Shown here: positions 50,328-59,272 of the stretch, piece after piece
Numbering within the stretch: position 1 is the first letter of the stretch
Layout: each line of letters begins with the position of its first letter
DNA from: Butyricimonas virosa
GTDB lineage: Bacteria; Bacteroidota; Bacteroidia; Bacteroidales; Marinifilaceae
Direction of reading: 5' to 3'
Assembly: GCF_025148635.1 (NCBI RefSeq)
Contig: NZ_CP102269.1
Coordinates: 1,798,001 to 1,862,000, forward strand
DNA length: 64,000 nucleotides
The notes under the pieces: model-generated
The model's input: only the letters and a program-made list of their open reading frames with translations
What the model was told of the DNA's origin: nothing
Database searches by the model: none
Translations under genes and position numbers: made by a program

Positions 50328-51779
50328 ATGGCAAATGCAAAGCAGGTGATGGATTTCCGACCATCAAAAGGCATAACCACAGCACAAAGCAACGAACACC
50401 AACGCAGGTGGACGGAAAAAGGCTGGGAGCGTGCCGTGTCGGTCGGGAACTATGATCCGACAAGAGAACATTTGAATTTTGAGATAAGGGCAGGTAAGGT
50501 CTGCCCTATAGATAAGACACGGAGCATCCCGGAAAGAATGTCCGATAATTTGTTGGCGAGAGGAATCAAAGACCCAAATGCAGGTTTGGCAGAGCCACGT
50601 TTCCGCACGGTGGTCAATTTTATTTTCGGAGGTTCACGTGAACGTATGCACGAAATAGCTTTCGGCAGTCAGATTGTAAATTTTGATAAGGGAGCGGACA
50701 ATTCCCATGTCGAGAGGTGCAAGGATATTGAAGAATGGGCCAAGGACGTCTATTCATTCGTTTGTGGCAAATATGGAGAGGAGAACATTGCAGCTTTTAT
50801 CGTACACATGGATGAACTGAATCCCCATGCGCATTGTACCTTGTTGCCAATCCGTGACGGCAAGTTTGCATACAAGCAGATTTTTGCAGGAAAGGACAAG
50901 TACGAGTTCAGCGCACGGATGAAGCAGTTACATAGCGACTTCTCAGAAGTGAACAAGCGTTGGGGAATGTCACGTGGTAGCAGTATATCCGAGACCGGCG
51001 CAAAACACCGCACCACCGAAGAGTACCGCCGACACCTTTCGGAAGAATGTACCAATATCGAAGAACAGGTTGTCCAACATAAAAAAGCATTGTCCGACTT
51101 AAAAGTGGAAATCAGTCTGGCAGAACGCAGGGTAAAAGGCTTGACCTCAATGGTGGACAACCTCAGAAAGGCGAAAGCGGAAAAGGAATACCAGTTGTCG
51201 GCATTGGAGCGCACCCTTCAATCCCATCAGGGAGATACGGCTGCCATTATAGCAGAGAGGGATCGGTTGGAAAAGGAACTGGCTTCTATCCAAACGAAAC
51301 TGGAAGACAAGCAGGATAAGCTACGGACGGCTGACCAACAACTTGAAGCCCTTAAAAGGGACATGGATGCCATTGGCGAGCGCACGGAGGAGTTGAAAGG
51401 CGAAGCCTATAAGTACAGCCGTGAAATCCATTCCAACGTGGATGTGCTGCTCAAAGATGTAATGTTGGAAACATTGGTCAGGGAGCACTCGGCACGATTG
51501 GGAGAAATGGGACTTTCCGAACAGTCCCGATTTGACGGTTCATTACTGCAAAGCCTGACGGAACAAGGATCGGAAGTGATGCACTGCGCCACGCTTCTGT
51601 TTCTCGGAATGGTCAATGATGCCACTACTTTTGCCGAAACGCATGGCGGTGGTGGAAGCTCCAGTGACCTTAAATGGGGACGGGACGATGACGAGGACAA
51701 CCGGGCCTGGGCAAGACGGTGTATGATGATGGCAAGCAAGATGATGCGTCCGGCTTCCGGCAAAAAGCAGAAACGATAA
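50328..51779 (+). CDS. MobV-family relaxase (Mob_Pre)
   Basis: 483 residues; nicks oriT and pilots single-stranded DNA during mobilization. Family motifs are visible: the N-terminal QSNEHQRR with candidate catalytic His24, GNYDPTREHLNFE near 40-52, and the metal-binding H160-M-D-E-L-N-P-H167-A-H169. Residues about 240-390 are a long coiled coil, and the C-terminus ends in a basic tail (GKKQKR). A MobV relaxase instead of a full CTnDOT-type MobAB suggests that the element, at least in part, is mobilizable by a co-resident conjugation machine. Confidence 0.93.
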   Translation: MANAKQVMDFRPSKGITTAQSNEHQRRWTEKGWERAVSVGNYDPTREHLNFEIRAGKVCPIDKTRSIPERMSDNLLARGIKDPNAGLAEPRFRTVVNFIFGGSRERMHEIAFGSQIVNFDKGADNSHVERCKDIEEWAKDVYSFVCGKYGEENIAAFIVHMDELNPHAHCTLLPIRDGKFAYKQIFAGKDKYEFSARMKQLHSDFSEVNKRWGMSRGSSISETGAKHRTTEEYRRHLSEECTNIEEQVVQHKKALSDLKVEISLAERRVKGLTSMVDNLRKAKAEKEYQLSALERTLQSHQGDTAAIIAERDRLEKELASIQTKLEDKQDKLRTADQQLEALKRDMDAIGERTEELKGEAYKYSREIHSNVDVLLKDVMLETLVREHSARLGEMGLSEQSRFDGSLLQSLTEQGSEVMHCATLLFLGMVNDATTFAETHGGGGSSSDLKWGRDDDEDNRAWARRCMMMASKMMRPASGKKQKR

Positions 51780-51834
51780 TCGGCAGGAGGTAGTTTCCTG
51801 CATCGGATGTGAAATCTATAATAACAGAAAACGT

Positions 51835-53331
51835 ATGAGAAATAAAATAGTATTTGTAATGGCAATGGCAGGAATGTGCTGCACACTGCAAGCGAAGGCG
51901 AATGTACAACCTGTCCCACAGGATAGTGTACACTATGAATCCTATATGGAGAAGGAACTGATGTTTCAAACCGCAGAGCCGACTTATCACAAGGGAGTGC
52001 TGGTAACTTCACCATGGAACGGCAACTGGTTTGTCAGTCTGCAAGGTGGTGCAAGTGCTTTCATCGGCAGACCGATTGGCTGTGCTGATTTGTTTGACCG
52101 GGTACAACCATCGTTATCCGCATCAGTCGGCAAATGGTTCACTCCACAGATCGGGGCAAGAATCGGGTATGGAGGTTGGCGGTTCAAGGACTGCAACCTT
52201 ACTGCCAATGACTATCATCATTTCCACGCCGACCTGATGTATAATGTCCTTGGCGGACTGTATGCAAAGAAAGAAAATCCACGTTGGGGCATTGTTCCAT
52301 ACGTTGGCCTTGGAATGATGTATAATCCTCAGAACGGTCAGAAACCATTTGCCATTTCTTATGGCATACAAGGGCAATACCGCATCTGCAAACGGCTGGC
52401 AGCATTGCTGGAGATTGGCAATGCTTCCACTTTCCAAAACTTTGACGGATATGGGGAAGCCAACCGCTTCGGGGACAATATGCTCTCCGTTTCTGCCGGA
52501 CTGTCTTTCACGATTGGAAAGATCGGGTGGAAACGAACCGTTGATGCGACTCCTTATATTCGGCAAAACGAGTGGTTAGTGGAATATGCTTCGGAGTTGT
52601 CGGAAAGCAACCGCAGGTACATTGGTCAACACGATAAGGATATGCGTACCTTGAATGAACTGAAGAAAATTTTGGATATTGAAGGATTGCTTGAAAAGTA
52701 CAGCCGGCTGTTTGAAGACCATGAAAATTTAAGCAGTGGTTATCCTAAAAATGATTACAGCGGACTGAACTCGCTCAGGGCAAGGTTGAAGAACAGGCGT
52801 TGGGATGGCAAGTCGCCTTTGTCCAATGACAGCCTTGCGGTTTGTTCCGGAATTGCCAATGTGAATGTAGATGATAGTGGAAATTCAAATGAAGTCCAAT
52901 CGGACAATCTTGCCAAAGCTCAGGAATTGACAAATATGGGCGGAGACAGCATTGCCACCTATAACCACTCGGATTATCTGTCCTTTATAAACTCCGGCAA
53001 CGAGTGCATCGGTTCTCCCGTTTATTTCTTCTTTGAACTCGGCACAGCGAAGTTGACAGACAAGTCACAGTCGGTCAATCTTGATGAACTGGCACGTGTC
53101 GCAAAGAAATACGGATTGTCGGTTACTGTTGTAGGTGCGGCTGATGCAGCCACAGGGGCTGCCGATGTAAACGACAGGTTAAGCATATCGAGAGCCGATT
53201 ATATTACCACAGAATTGGTTAAGCGAGGACTGGCAGTTGATGTGATTACCAAGGTCGGCAAGGGAGGAATCTCAGATTACAATCCTACCGAAGCCAATCG
53301 ACATACCAAAGTATTGCTTTATATGAAATAG
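51835..53331 (+). CDS. OmpA-family outer-membrane protein
   Basis: 498 residues. Signal peptide about 1-22 (IVFVMAMAGMCCTLQAKA). Residues about 60-240 form a beta-barrel (WFVSLQGGASAFIG, YGIQGQYRICKRLAALLEIGN, SVSAGLSFTIG), followed by a helical linker and a C-terminal OmpA peptidoglycan-binding domain (about 390-498; YFFFELGTAKLTDKS, ADVNDRLSISRADYITTELVKRG). It is monocistronic, 55 bp after the relaxase. It may stabilise the envelope during transfer, but no direct evidence is seen. Confidence 0.85.
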   Translation: MRNKIVFVMAMAGMCCTLQAKANVQPVPQDSVHYESYMEKELMFQTAEPTYHKGVLVTSPWNGNWFVSLQGGASAFIGRPIGCADLFDRVQPSLSASVGKWFTPQIGARIGYGGWRFKDCNLTANDYHHFHADLMYNVLGGLYAKKENPRWGIVPYVGLGMMYNPQNGQKPFAISYGIQGQYRICKRLAALLEIGNASTFQNFDGYGEANRFGDNMLSVSAGLSFTIGKIGWKRTVDATPYIRQNEWLVEYASELSESNRRYIGQHDKDMRTLNELKKILDIEGLLEKYSRLFEDHENLSSGYPKNDYSGLNSLRARLKNRRWDGKSPLSNDSLAVCSGIANVNVDDSGNSNEVQSDNLAKAQELTNMGGDSIATYNHSDYLSFINSGNECIGSPVYFFFELGTAKLTDKSQSVNLDELARVAKKYGLSVTVVGAADAATGAADVNDRLSISRADYITTELVKRGLAVDVITKVGKGGISDYNPTEANRHTKVLLYMK

Positions 53332-53368
53332 AACACAAAAGATACTTTTTGCTTCATGATTTGAATTG

Positions 53369-53399
53369 GGAGAGCCTGTCCGTGATGGATCGGCTCTCC
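53369..53399. terminator. Bidirectional terminator between the OmpA-like gene and abiEii
   Basis: GGAGAGCC (53369-53376) and GGCTCTCC (53392-53399) pair exactly, with inner GTCC/GGAT pairing, between convergent genes. Confidence 0.75.
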
Positions 53400-53415
53400 T
53401 GCATTATAAAGTGCA

Positions 53416-54480
53416 TTATCCTAACTTTTGTATTTCACTCCAATAGAAGAACGCTTCTGCATTTGTCTTCTTAAATTTGTTCAACTTAGTTGATAATGGA
53501 GGTTGTATCGTTGTGTTGATTAATAAATTCGCTTCGGACGGATTATAATGTTTTACCTCGTGTATTCCTTTGCCGATAAGTTTAGCGAGATAGGCGGCTT
53601 TTGAAGCATTTGTGATAGCACTTTCCAAAGTATAGACTTCACTATGAATAAAGCCACGCACTTTTTTTATTCCATCTTGAATCATGTCAAACTCTTCTTG
53701 ATTATCTTGTCCACGCATTACGATACATTTAGCCGTATCATAAATATCATCCAAAACTTTTTGAATTGCATCAGGACTCTCACCTCTGTATTGAAGTTCA
53801 ACCATCGCAAACTTATTGAATGTCTCTGTTGTAATGGACAAGTCATTGACAATATCGAAAAGAGATGCAATGTCAAATAGTTGTTTGCATATTTCCATTG
53901 AGCAATTCTTTTCTCCTTTGAAAAAAGGAATCCCGGTCGTGTGAGGAGCAAATGCAGTTAATTTATCGCCAAGCAAATCCTCTTTACTTGGTAACTTTAC
54001 AATTATGGGGTCTCCCTCTGTTTTTAACAACCGGCTTTGAATAGGAAGTTCTACTACATTTGCATAATGAATTTCCTCGAATAATACATCCAACAAAATC
54101 TTATCCTGACGTCCTCCTGCCGGATATGCCACTTGGTAAAAGAATTTGGCGTGTTGTTTCGGAATATCGGTACGAGAGATACGCTCTACCAATTTGACCT
54201 CTCCAAAGCCATATTCTTCGGAATACTTTTCAAGATAATCTTCAATTCTTGTTCCAGGAGGACATATTATATCAATATCGATAGAAAGTCGTTTGCCTGT
54301 ATCAAGATGAAGCATTAAGGACGAACCTCCCTTGAACAAAAATGGGCAACCCGATCGAGCCAATGCTTCCAACAATGAGAATGCACGGATTGTTTTCTCA
54401 ACGAGGGTTATATCTTTTATCTTATTGTCTTTGGCGACTTGTTCTATCCAAGACAAAGTCCTGCTATCGGGATGTATCAT
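53416..54480 (-). CDS. AbiEii-type nucleotidyltransferase toxin (type IV toxin-antitoxin)
   Basis: 354 residues. The nucleotidyltransferase core is visible as FLFKGGSSLMLHL (GGSS 51-54) followed by RLSIDIDII with D68 and D70 as metal ligands. AbiEii toxins modify tRNA or otherwise block growth by nucleotide transfer and cause abortive infection. The start codon overlaps the antitoxin stop as ATGA, so the two are coupled. It would stabilise the element and may protect the host against phage. Confidence 0.9.
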   Translation of the reverse strand: MIHPDSRTLSWIEQVAKDNKIKDITLVEKTIRAFSLLEALARSGCPFLFKGGSSLMLHLDTGKRLSIDIDIICPPGTRIEDYLEKYSEEYGFGEVKLVERISRTDIPKQHAKFFYQVAYPAGGRQDKILLDVLFEEIHYANVVELPIQSRLLKTEGDPIIVKLPSKEDLLGDKLTAFAPHTTGIPFFKGEKNCSMEICKQLFDIASLFDIVNDLSITTETFNKFAMVELQYRGESPDAIQKVLDDIYDTAKCIVMRGQDNQEEFDMIQDGIKKVRGFIHSEVYTLESAITNASKAAYLAKLIGKGIHEVKHYNPSEANLLINTTIQPPLSTKLNKFKKTNAEAFFYWSEIQKLG

Positions 54481-55205
54481 ATATTGATTGTATTGATAAT
54501 TTGTTCAACTTTTTGTTTTCGGTTGCGACGTGCCGCATATCTCAATAACCTTGTTTTTTTGATTGCATAGTCAGAGAATGCGTTTGAATATATAGTATAT
54601 AATTCATTGCCTTGAAGATGTTGTAGTTCTTTGTCAGATATGGCATCAACAAGCATTTTCTCCAATGTGGGAACGGGACAGCCATTTATAACATCTAATG
54701 GAGCCTCTTTAACAAGAGGGCGGACAATAATTAAGTCTCTATTTGTAATGTATCTGTCCACATCTTCTTGGGACGGATTCAAGAAAATAGGGATTTCTGA
54801 TTCGACGTTTTGTAATGACATAAAAACAGATTCCATCGCTTCCCTTTCAACATCTACTAATGTGGTTCTTACCGCAGGTACATGTAGCATCATTGATGCA
54901 AATACAGACGGTTGCCATATACAATAGTCGATGAAAGGAAATTTTTCTTTTATATGCTTGTTGAGTGAAAGCATAAATTCGTTTGGTTCATACAAAAATT
55001 CATGCTTCAAATCTTCATTTAATTTATATTTCCCGTATGAAACCCTAATGATTTTGTTTTCTGCAATCATCCTATTCAAAAGCACAACAAGAGACCCTTC
55101 TGATATGTTTTTCATACCAGATCGTACCACATTCAACAAGTCTTTTCTTGTGAATATGCCATCCTGTTTCTTAGCAATATCTATTATTTGATTTACAGCA
55201 GTCAT
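54477..55205 (-). CDS. AbiEi-type antitoxin and transcriptional repressor
   Basis: 242 residues. The N-terminus is a winged helix (IIDIAKKQDGIFTRKDLLNV, GSLVVLLNRMIAENKIIRVSYGKYKLN); the C-terminal part has the antitoxin domain ending in an Arg/Lys-rich tail (RLLRYAARRNRKQKVEQ). In characterised AbiE systems this protein represses its own promoter by binding inverted repeats and neutralises the toxin without stable complex formation. Two large palindromes stand upstream of the start. Confidence 0.85.
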   Translation of the reverse strand: MTAVNQIIDIAKKQDGIFTRKDLLNVVRSGMKNISEGSLVVLLNRMIAENKIIRVSYGKYKLNEDLKHEFLYEPNEFMLSLNKHIKEKFPFIDYCIWQPSVFASMMLHVPAVRTTLVDVEREAMESVFMSLQNVESEIPIFLNPSQEDVDRYITNRDLIIVRPLVKEAPLDVINGCPVPTLEKMLVDAISDKELQHLQGNELYTIYSNAFSDYAIKKTRLLRYAARRNRKQKVEQIINTINI

Positions 55206-55227
55206 TATTGCTTTTTTAATTATACTG

Positions 55228-55235
55228 CAAAGTTA
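55228..55235 (-). promoter_or_regulatory. -7 box of the abiEi-abiEii operon
   Basis: Reads TAACTTTG on the minus strand, perfect consensus, 22 bp before the abiEi start codon and touching the first operator. Confidence 0.65.
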
Positions 55236-55352
55236 TAACAAATTTGGCATATAACAATGTAGTTTGCCATTTTTGTTATACTGTAGTAAGATAATGCTGT
55301 GAATGTTATAACAATTTTGGCAAATATACATCAAATTTGCCGTTTTGTTATA
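55234..55352. promoter_or_regulatory. Two 46-47-bp operator palindromes of the AbiE system
   Basis: Four copies of a word near TATAACAAATTTGGCA alternate in orientation: 55234-55251 and 55307-55324 forward, 55263-55280 and 55336-55352 reverse. Each forward/reverse pair makes one large palindrome and the two palindromes repeat at a 73-bp period. The first overlaps the -7 box, so repression by AbiEi binding is the natural reading. Confidence 0.75.
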
Positions 55353-55376
55353 TTTTATCCTGTTTTATAATTCCTA

Positions 55377-55448
55377 CTACCAGACCATTATACCTGTTTC
55401 TATTATCACAATACTGTGAGCTTCTCCGGCTATTCTTGTCGGCTCCAT
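55377..55448 (-). CDS. Possible 23-residue peptide from the minus-strand promoter
   Basis: A frame starting MEPTRIAGEAHSIVI begins 10 bp after the minus-strand -7 box at 55465-55458 and ends before the AbiE operators. It is the first start codon downstream of that promoter. It may be chance. Confidence 0.2.
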   Translation of the reverse strand: MEPTRIAGEAHSIVIIETGIMVW

Positions 55449-55660
55449 TTTCCTTTGCAAAGGTACTGCGGCGAGGGAACGCCAAGTACCGATTCTCCGA
55501 TTGGCTCCACTAATGCCTTGTGGACTTGACGACAACTTTCCACAATTTCCGGCAGGCTGAAATTGGGTATTTCATCAACTCCTCTGGCATTTACTTGTCT
55601 TATCCCTCTGTAGTCCACAGTCTCTGAATGCACGTAAAATTCAGATCCCGACAAGAAAGC
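55437..55660. repeat. Repeated leader module, copy A
   Basis: Shares with 58418-58600 the blocks GCAAAGGTACTGC, AACGCCAAGTA, GACGACAACTTTCC, CAATTTCCGGCAGGC, GAAATTGGGTATTTCAT and TTTACTTGTCTTATC in the same order and spacing. Contains a minus-strand promoter with TTGGC-17 bp-TACCTTTG (55487-55458). Confidence 0.8.
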
Positions 55661-55723
55661 GATAAAGGCTTCAAAATAAGGGAAAAGAAAAAACAAAAGT
55701 TCAACGATTAAAACAGACAGATT

Positions 55724-56209
55724 ATGCACAGCAAGATTTTTCAAATCACAGAAGAGAGACCTCTAAAAGACAACATCTTGAACGACTGCACCCTTGAACA
55801 AGGAGACGGACACTATTATGACTATTGTTCGGAGATTGACGAGGAAGAGCGTAAATCACACATTGATAATCTGATAAACAACATTCTGCCCAAAGGTATG
55901 TTTGAGCTTGTTTCAGATGATACAATCTGTTACAATGGCGGTGCGGACAAATGGAAAGAGGAATTTGTGGCAACCTTGCAAGAAAAGGCGAAAGCCGTTA
56001 CCACAGAAAACTGCACTCTTTGGATTGGCGAGGTGTACCAACTTGAAAAGTACCTCAAAAATCCGCTTGATACCGCCTATCAGTTCTATATGGACGAGCA
56101 GTGTATCAACGGAGCTGCCGAACAATCTTACGAGTTTCTGCGAGTGGTAAGCCAATTAGAGCCAGGAACATTGCTGTATATCGGTGGAGTGATTGACTAT
56201 CATTTCTAA
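55724..56209 (+). CDS. Acidic hypothetical protein of the mobile element
   Basis: 161 residues, strongly acidic (EIDEEERKSHIDNLINNILP, DTAYQFYMDEQ), with no membrane span. First gene of the operon that continues into pcfK and pcfJ. Acidic soluble proteins at such places are sometimes DNA mimics against restriction, but I see no family match. Confidence 0.65.
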   Translation: MHSKIFQITEERPLKDNILNDCTLEQGDGHYYDYCSEIDEEERKSHIDNLINNILPKGMFELVSDDTICYNGGADKWKEEFVATLQEKAKAVTTENCTLWIGEVYQLEKYLKNPLDTAYQFYMDEQCINGAAEQSYEFLRVVSQLEPGTLLYIGGVIDYHF

Positions 56210-56213
56210 TGCT

Positions 56214-56405
56214 ATGAGAACACGAAGAATGACCAAAGAGCAGGGAGAACGCTGTAATATCAGCCGATTTCCCAACTTCCATAACACAGGCAGTGTCAAA
56301 GGAATGAAGCGATTGTATTATGGTAAACAGGCATTGTTGGTAAGGTGCGGAGCATACATCTACAATGTTTCAAGTGAGCCAAGTATTTATTATCAAGCAA
56401 AATAA
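56214..56405 (+). CDS. Small basic hypothetical protein
   Basis: 63 residues from the ATG at 56214. Basic N-terminus (MRTRRMTKEQGERCNISRFP) and a compact C-terminus (GMKRLYYGKQALLVRCGAYIYNVSSEPSIYY). Four bp after the previous stop and 8 bp before pcfK, so it is in the operon. Unknown function. Confidence 0.6.
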   Translation: MRTRRMTKEQGERCNISRFPNFHNTGSVKGMKRLYYGKQALLVRCGAYIYNVSSEPSIYYQAK

Positions 56406-56413
56406 CAGACGAT

Positions 56414-56854
56414 ATGAAAGGAACAGAACAATTCAAGCAGACCATAAAGGCATATTTGGACGAGAGAGCCAAGACGGATGAACTCTTTGCCGTGTCGTAT
56501 GCCAAAGAGAACAAGAATTTGGACGATTGCATCACATTTGTACTCAACCAAGCAATGGCTATATGCAAAGAGGGCGGTTGTGGAATGACCGACAATGAGG
56601 TTTATTCTCTCTGTACCCACTATTATGATGAAGACAATATAGAGGTGGGTAAAGCCGTCAACTGCGGTGTGATAGTCAATCATAGGGTAGAACTTACTCC
56701 CGAAGAGCAAGCCGAAGCGAGGGAAAAGGCACTCAAAGCCTATCAAGACGAGGAACTGCGGAAGATACAACAACGTAACAGCAGACCCAAGCCAACCCAA
56801 AAAGCAACGAAACAGGAAGTTACCCAACCATCACTATTTGATTTAGGACTATGA
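56414..56854 (+). CDS. PcfK-like protein
   Basis: 146 residues. MKGTEQFKQTIKAYLDERA at the start and the segment NLDDCITFVLNQAMAICKEGGCGMTDNEVYSLCTHYYDEDNI are characteristic of PcfK-like proteins of Bacteroidales elements; the C-terminus is a disordered charged tail. PcfK and PcfJ are named after genes of the enterococcal plasmid pCF10 and nearly always occur together, as here (ATGA overlap). Biochemical role unknown. Confidence 0.85.
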   Translation: MKGTEQFKQTIKAYLDERAKTDELFAVSYAKENKNLDDCITFVLNQAMAICKEGGCGMTDNEVYSLCTHYYDEDNIEVGKAVNCGVIVNHRVELTPEEQAEAREKALKAYQDEELRKIQQRNSRPKPTQKATKQEVTQPSLFDLGL

Positions 56855-58116
56855 GAGCCAAGACGAGATTACAGCACAAGGTAGTAACCGCCAATGAGCG
56901 GTTACTGCCACTGACCGAGAAGCAAGAGTTATGGGCATTTCGCCATTGCTTAAATCATTATGCGTTCCGTACCAAAAGCGGTATGACCACCTGTATGGAT
57001 TGCGGACACCAATGGAGCGAGACCAGAGAAAAGACCTGCCGTTGCCCTCGCTGCGATACAAAGTTGGAGATACGCAACACCTTACAGCGTAAGTATAAAG
57101 ACAAATCCTATTACTCCATACTGACAACCCAAGACGGCTTACAGGTGCAGAGGGTGTTCCTTTTGACGGCTCATTATCGCAAGGGCAAGAAAGCCGATTT
57201 TTACTCAATGGAGGTAGTCCGTTATTGGATTGATGATAATGGCAAGACAGAAGTAACGGCATTAAGGCGTACACTCGGCTACTATATAGACAGCTTTGTC
57301 TTTGACAATCATATAGAACTGCGGAACGACAATAATGTTTACAGGCGGATTGCCGATTGCAAGGTTTATCCTTATTATTCTGCCACAACCAAGTTAAGAC
57401 GCAACGGACTAAGAGGTTCTTTGTCGGAGATTGAGCCAACGAAGCTGATTGAAGCCTTGTTGCAGGACAGTAGAGCCGAAACGATGTTCAAGGCAGGGAG
57501 AAAGGTGGATTTGAACTATTTTCTGCAACACCCTATGTATTTTGATTTGTATTGGAACACTTATAAGATAGTGATGCGTAACAATTATCACATATCCGAC
57601 ATTTCCCTTTGGGTGGATTACATCCGCTTGCTTGAAAGGTGTGGCAAGGATATTCGCAATGCCCATTATGTCTGCCCATTGGATTTGAAAGCCGAGCACG
57701 ACCGCTATCAAGAGAGGGTAAGGGTTATCCAAGAGCGAGAGAAACGTGAAGCCGAGCAGAAAAAGGCGCAGGAGAATGAGGAGAAGTTCAGAGAGTTGAA
57801 AGGCAAATTCTTTGGATTGTCATTCACTGACGGACTGATTGTGGTCAGCGTGTTGGAGAGCGTGGATGATTATTACAAAGAGGGAAATGCTTTACATCAT
57901 TGTGTGGGACAATGCGAATACTACCTCAAACCCAAGTCTTTGGTTTTCTCTGCACGGATAAATGACAAACGCATTGAGACTGTTGAACTGTCGCTTGAAA
58001 ATTTCAAAGTCCTGCAATCAAGAGGGCTTTGCAACCAAAACACAGAATACCACGACCGCATCATACAACTTGTACAGAAAAACGCACGGCAAATCCGTAA
58101 GCGTATGACTGCATAA
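56851..58116 (+). CDS. PcfJ-like protein
   Basis: 421 residues, translationally coupled to pcfK. An N-terminal zinc-ribbon is formed by CMDCGHQW and CRCPRCD (about 48-72). The middle is unrecognised; the C-terminal part has the PcfJ core with EGNALHHCVGQCEYYLKPKSLVFSARI (about 345-372), including an invariant His-His-Cys. The family is widespread in conjugative elements without a known activity. Followed by a terminator. Confidence 0.88.
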   Translation: MRAKTRLQHKVVTANERLLPLTEKQELWAFRHCLNHYAFRTKSGMTTCMDCGHQWSETREKTCRCPRCDTKLEIRNTLQRKYKDKSYYSILTTQDGLQVQRVFLLTAHYRKGKKADFYSMEVVRYWIDDNGKTEVTALRRTLGYYIDSFVFDNHIELRNDNNVYRRIADCKVYPYYSATTKLRRNGLRGSLSEIEPTKLIEALLQDSRAETMFKAGRKVDLNYFLQHPMYFDLYWNTYKIVMRNNYHISDISLWVDYIRLLERCGKDIRNAHYVCPLDLKAEHDRYQERVRVIQEREKREAEQKKAQENEEKFRELKGKFFGLSFTDGLIVVSVLESVDDYYKEGNALHHCVGQCEYYLKPKSLVFSARINDKRIETVELSLENFKVLQSRGLCNQNTEYHDRIIQLVQKNARQIRKRMTA

Positions 58117-58136
58117 TCTGTTTTGTTCTTTTCGTC

Positions 58137-58176
58137 AGCCACTTGTTACGATATACAATGTAGCAGGTGGCTTTTA
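58137..58176 (+). terminator. Terminator after pcfJ
   Basis: AGCCACTTGTTAC (58137-58149) pairs with GTAGCAGGTGGCT (58160-58172), two G-U pairs, 10-nt loop, then TTTTA. Confidence 0.8.
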
Positions 58177-58417
58177 TGTATCCGGCTACGGCTGCTCGTT
58201 GATTGCCGTAGCGATGTACTGTTTTAATTCTACCGCAAAGTGGTAGATGTAACCTGCTAAAATTATAGTATGTACGCAATTCTTCCATTTATACAACCAC
58301 TTGTGCCGTTTATAGCACCACTCAAAGGTCAAATCTGTTTTACCTACTAACAACCCATTATAGTTTTTTGAGTATTCTCCTTTGAGCCGACCACCACGCC
58401 GCGCGGATTGTTTTATG

Positions 58418-58640
58418 GTGCAAAGGTACTGCTGTGGGAGAACGCCAAGTATCGCTTCGTCTAACAAATCACCGGACTTAACGACAACTTTCCTCAATTT
58501 CCGGCAGGCAGAAATTGGGTATTTCATTAACTCCCTGTTTGTTTACTTGTCTTATCTCCCTTGTAACGCAGTCTTTAACGCACATAAAACATATCCCGGT
58601 GGCGAAGTCGGAAGGCTTCCAAGCAGAGGGAAACAAAAAC
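58418..58640. repeat. Repeated leader module, copy B
   Basis: Homologous to 55437-55660. Contains on the minus strand TTGGC-17 bp-TACCTTTG (58450-58421) at the same spacing as copy A. Confidence 0.8.
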
Positions 58641-58666
58641 AAGTCTAACAATAAAAATTTACGATT

Positions 58667-59248
58667 ATGCCGAATTGGTGCAGCACTGCGTATGCGATAG
58701 AGGGCAACGCAACAGAATTGAAAAAACTCTATGAGTTAATGAAAGATTTAGAAAAACGACAAAAGCCGTCCGTTCAAAATGGTTTTGGAACTACGTGGTT
58801 AGGGTGTCTTGTAGAAGCCCTCGGAGAAAGTTGGGAAAAGATATATTGCCGTGGAACGTGGGATAACCTCAAATTCAACGGTGAGGTGCTTACATTCAAT
58901 ACAGAAACAGCGTGGTCTCCCTGCAATGAAATGTTTGATATGGTATGTGAGAAATATCCCACGCTGCGATATTTCTATCAGTCGGAAGAACCTGGTATGT
59001 GTGAGTATTGGACGAATGATGATGAGGGCAAATACTTTCCTGACAGATACTATGTTGATGTATGCACTTCGGAGGAAGAATACTATTCCGAGTATTTTCA
59101 AGACTTGGAAAGCGTATATGACTGGCTGGAGGATATTTGCGAAGTACAAGTCAAATCCCGTCAGGATGTCAATGCGATTGTCAAGCAATGGAAAGAAGAA
59201 AATGAAGACGCATACTGCTCTATTCACGAATATCAAATATCGGTATAA
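58667..59248 (+). CDS. YubB/DUF1281-like ferredoxin-fold protein
   Basis: 193 residues. The start MPNWCSTAYAIEGNATELKKLYELM is the classic beginning of YubB-type proteins, which adopt a ferredoxin-like fold. It is strongly acidic (SEEPGMCEYWTNDDEGKYFPD, TSEEEYYSEYFQDLESVYDWLEDICEV). Such proteins are common on plasmids and ICEs, and an antirestriction role by DNA mimicry has been considered for acidic element proteins in general. Preceded by a long repeated leader. Confidence 0.75.
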   Translation: MPNWCSTAYAIEGNATELKKLYELMKDLEKRQKPSVQNGFGTTWLGCLVEALGESWEKIYCRGTWDNLKFNGEVLTFNTETAWSPCNEMFDMVCEKYPTLRYFYQSEEPGMCEYWTNDDEGKYFPDRYYVDVCTSEEEYYSEYFQDLESVYDWLEDICEVQVKSRQDVNAIVKQWKEENEDAYCSIHEYQISV

Positions 59249-59272
59249 TCGGAGAGCATAAAAGACAGGAGT

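Larger units (their letters stand above)
55206..55723. other. Intergenic region with AbiE operators and a repeated leader module
   Basis: 518 bp without an established gene: the AbiE promoter and operators (55228-55352), then the leader of the plus-strand gene at 55724, which is homologous to 58418-58640 and has its own minus-strand promoter. Confidence 0.6.
58117..58666. other. Noncoding leader before the YubB-like gene
   Basis: 550 bp. Contains the pcfJ terminator, a candidate minus-strand transcript and the repeated leader module copy B. A minus-strand reading frame (58186-58419) rich in Lys and Tyr has no ATG. Confidence 0.5.

Noticed and set aside
51407..52015. 202-codon minus-strand open frame across the relaxase/OmpA junction
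   Set aside because: It spans two good plus-strand genes and lacks protein-like features.
58061..58288. 75-codon minus-strand frame overlapping the pcfJ 3' end
   Set aside because: It crosses the pcfJ terminator and coding region; not independently supported, although a minus-strand transcript of this area is discussed in the findings.
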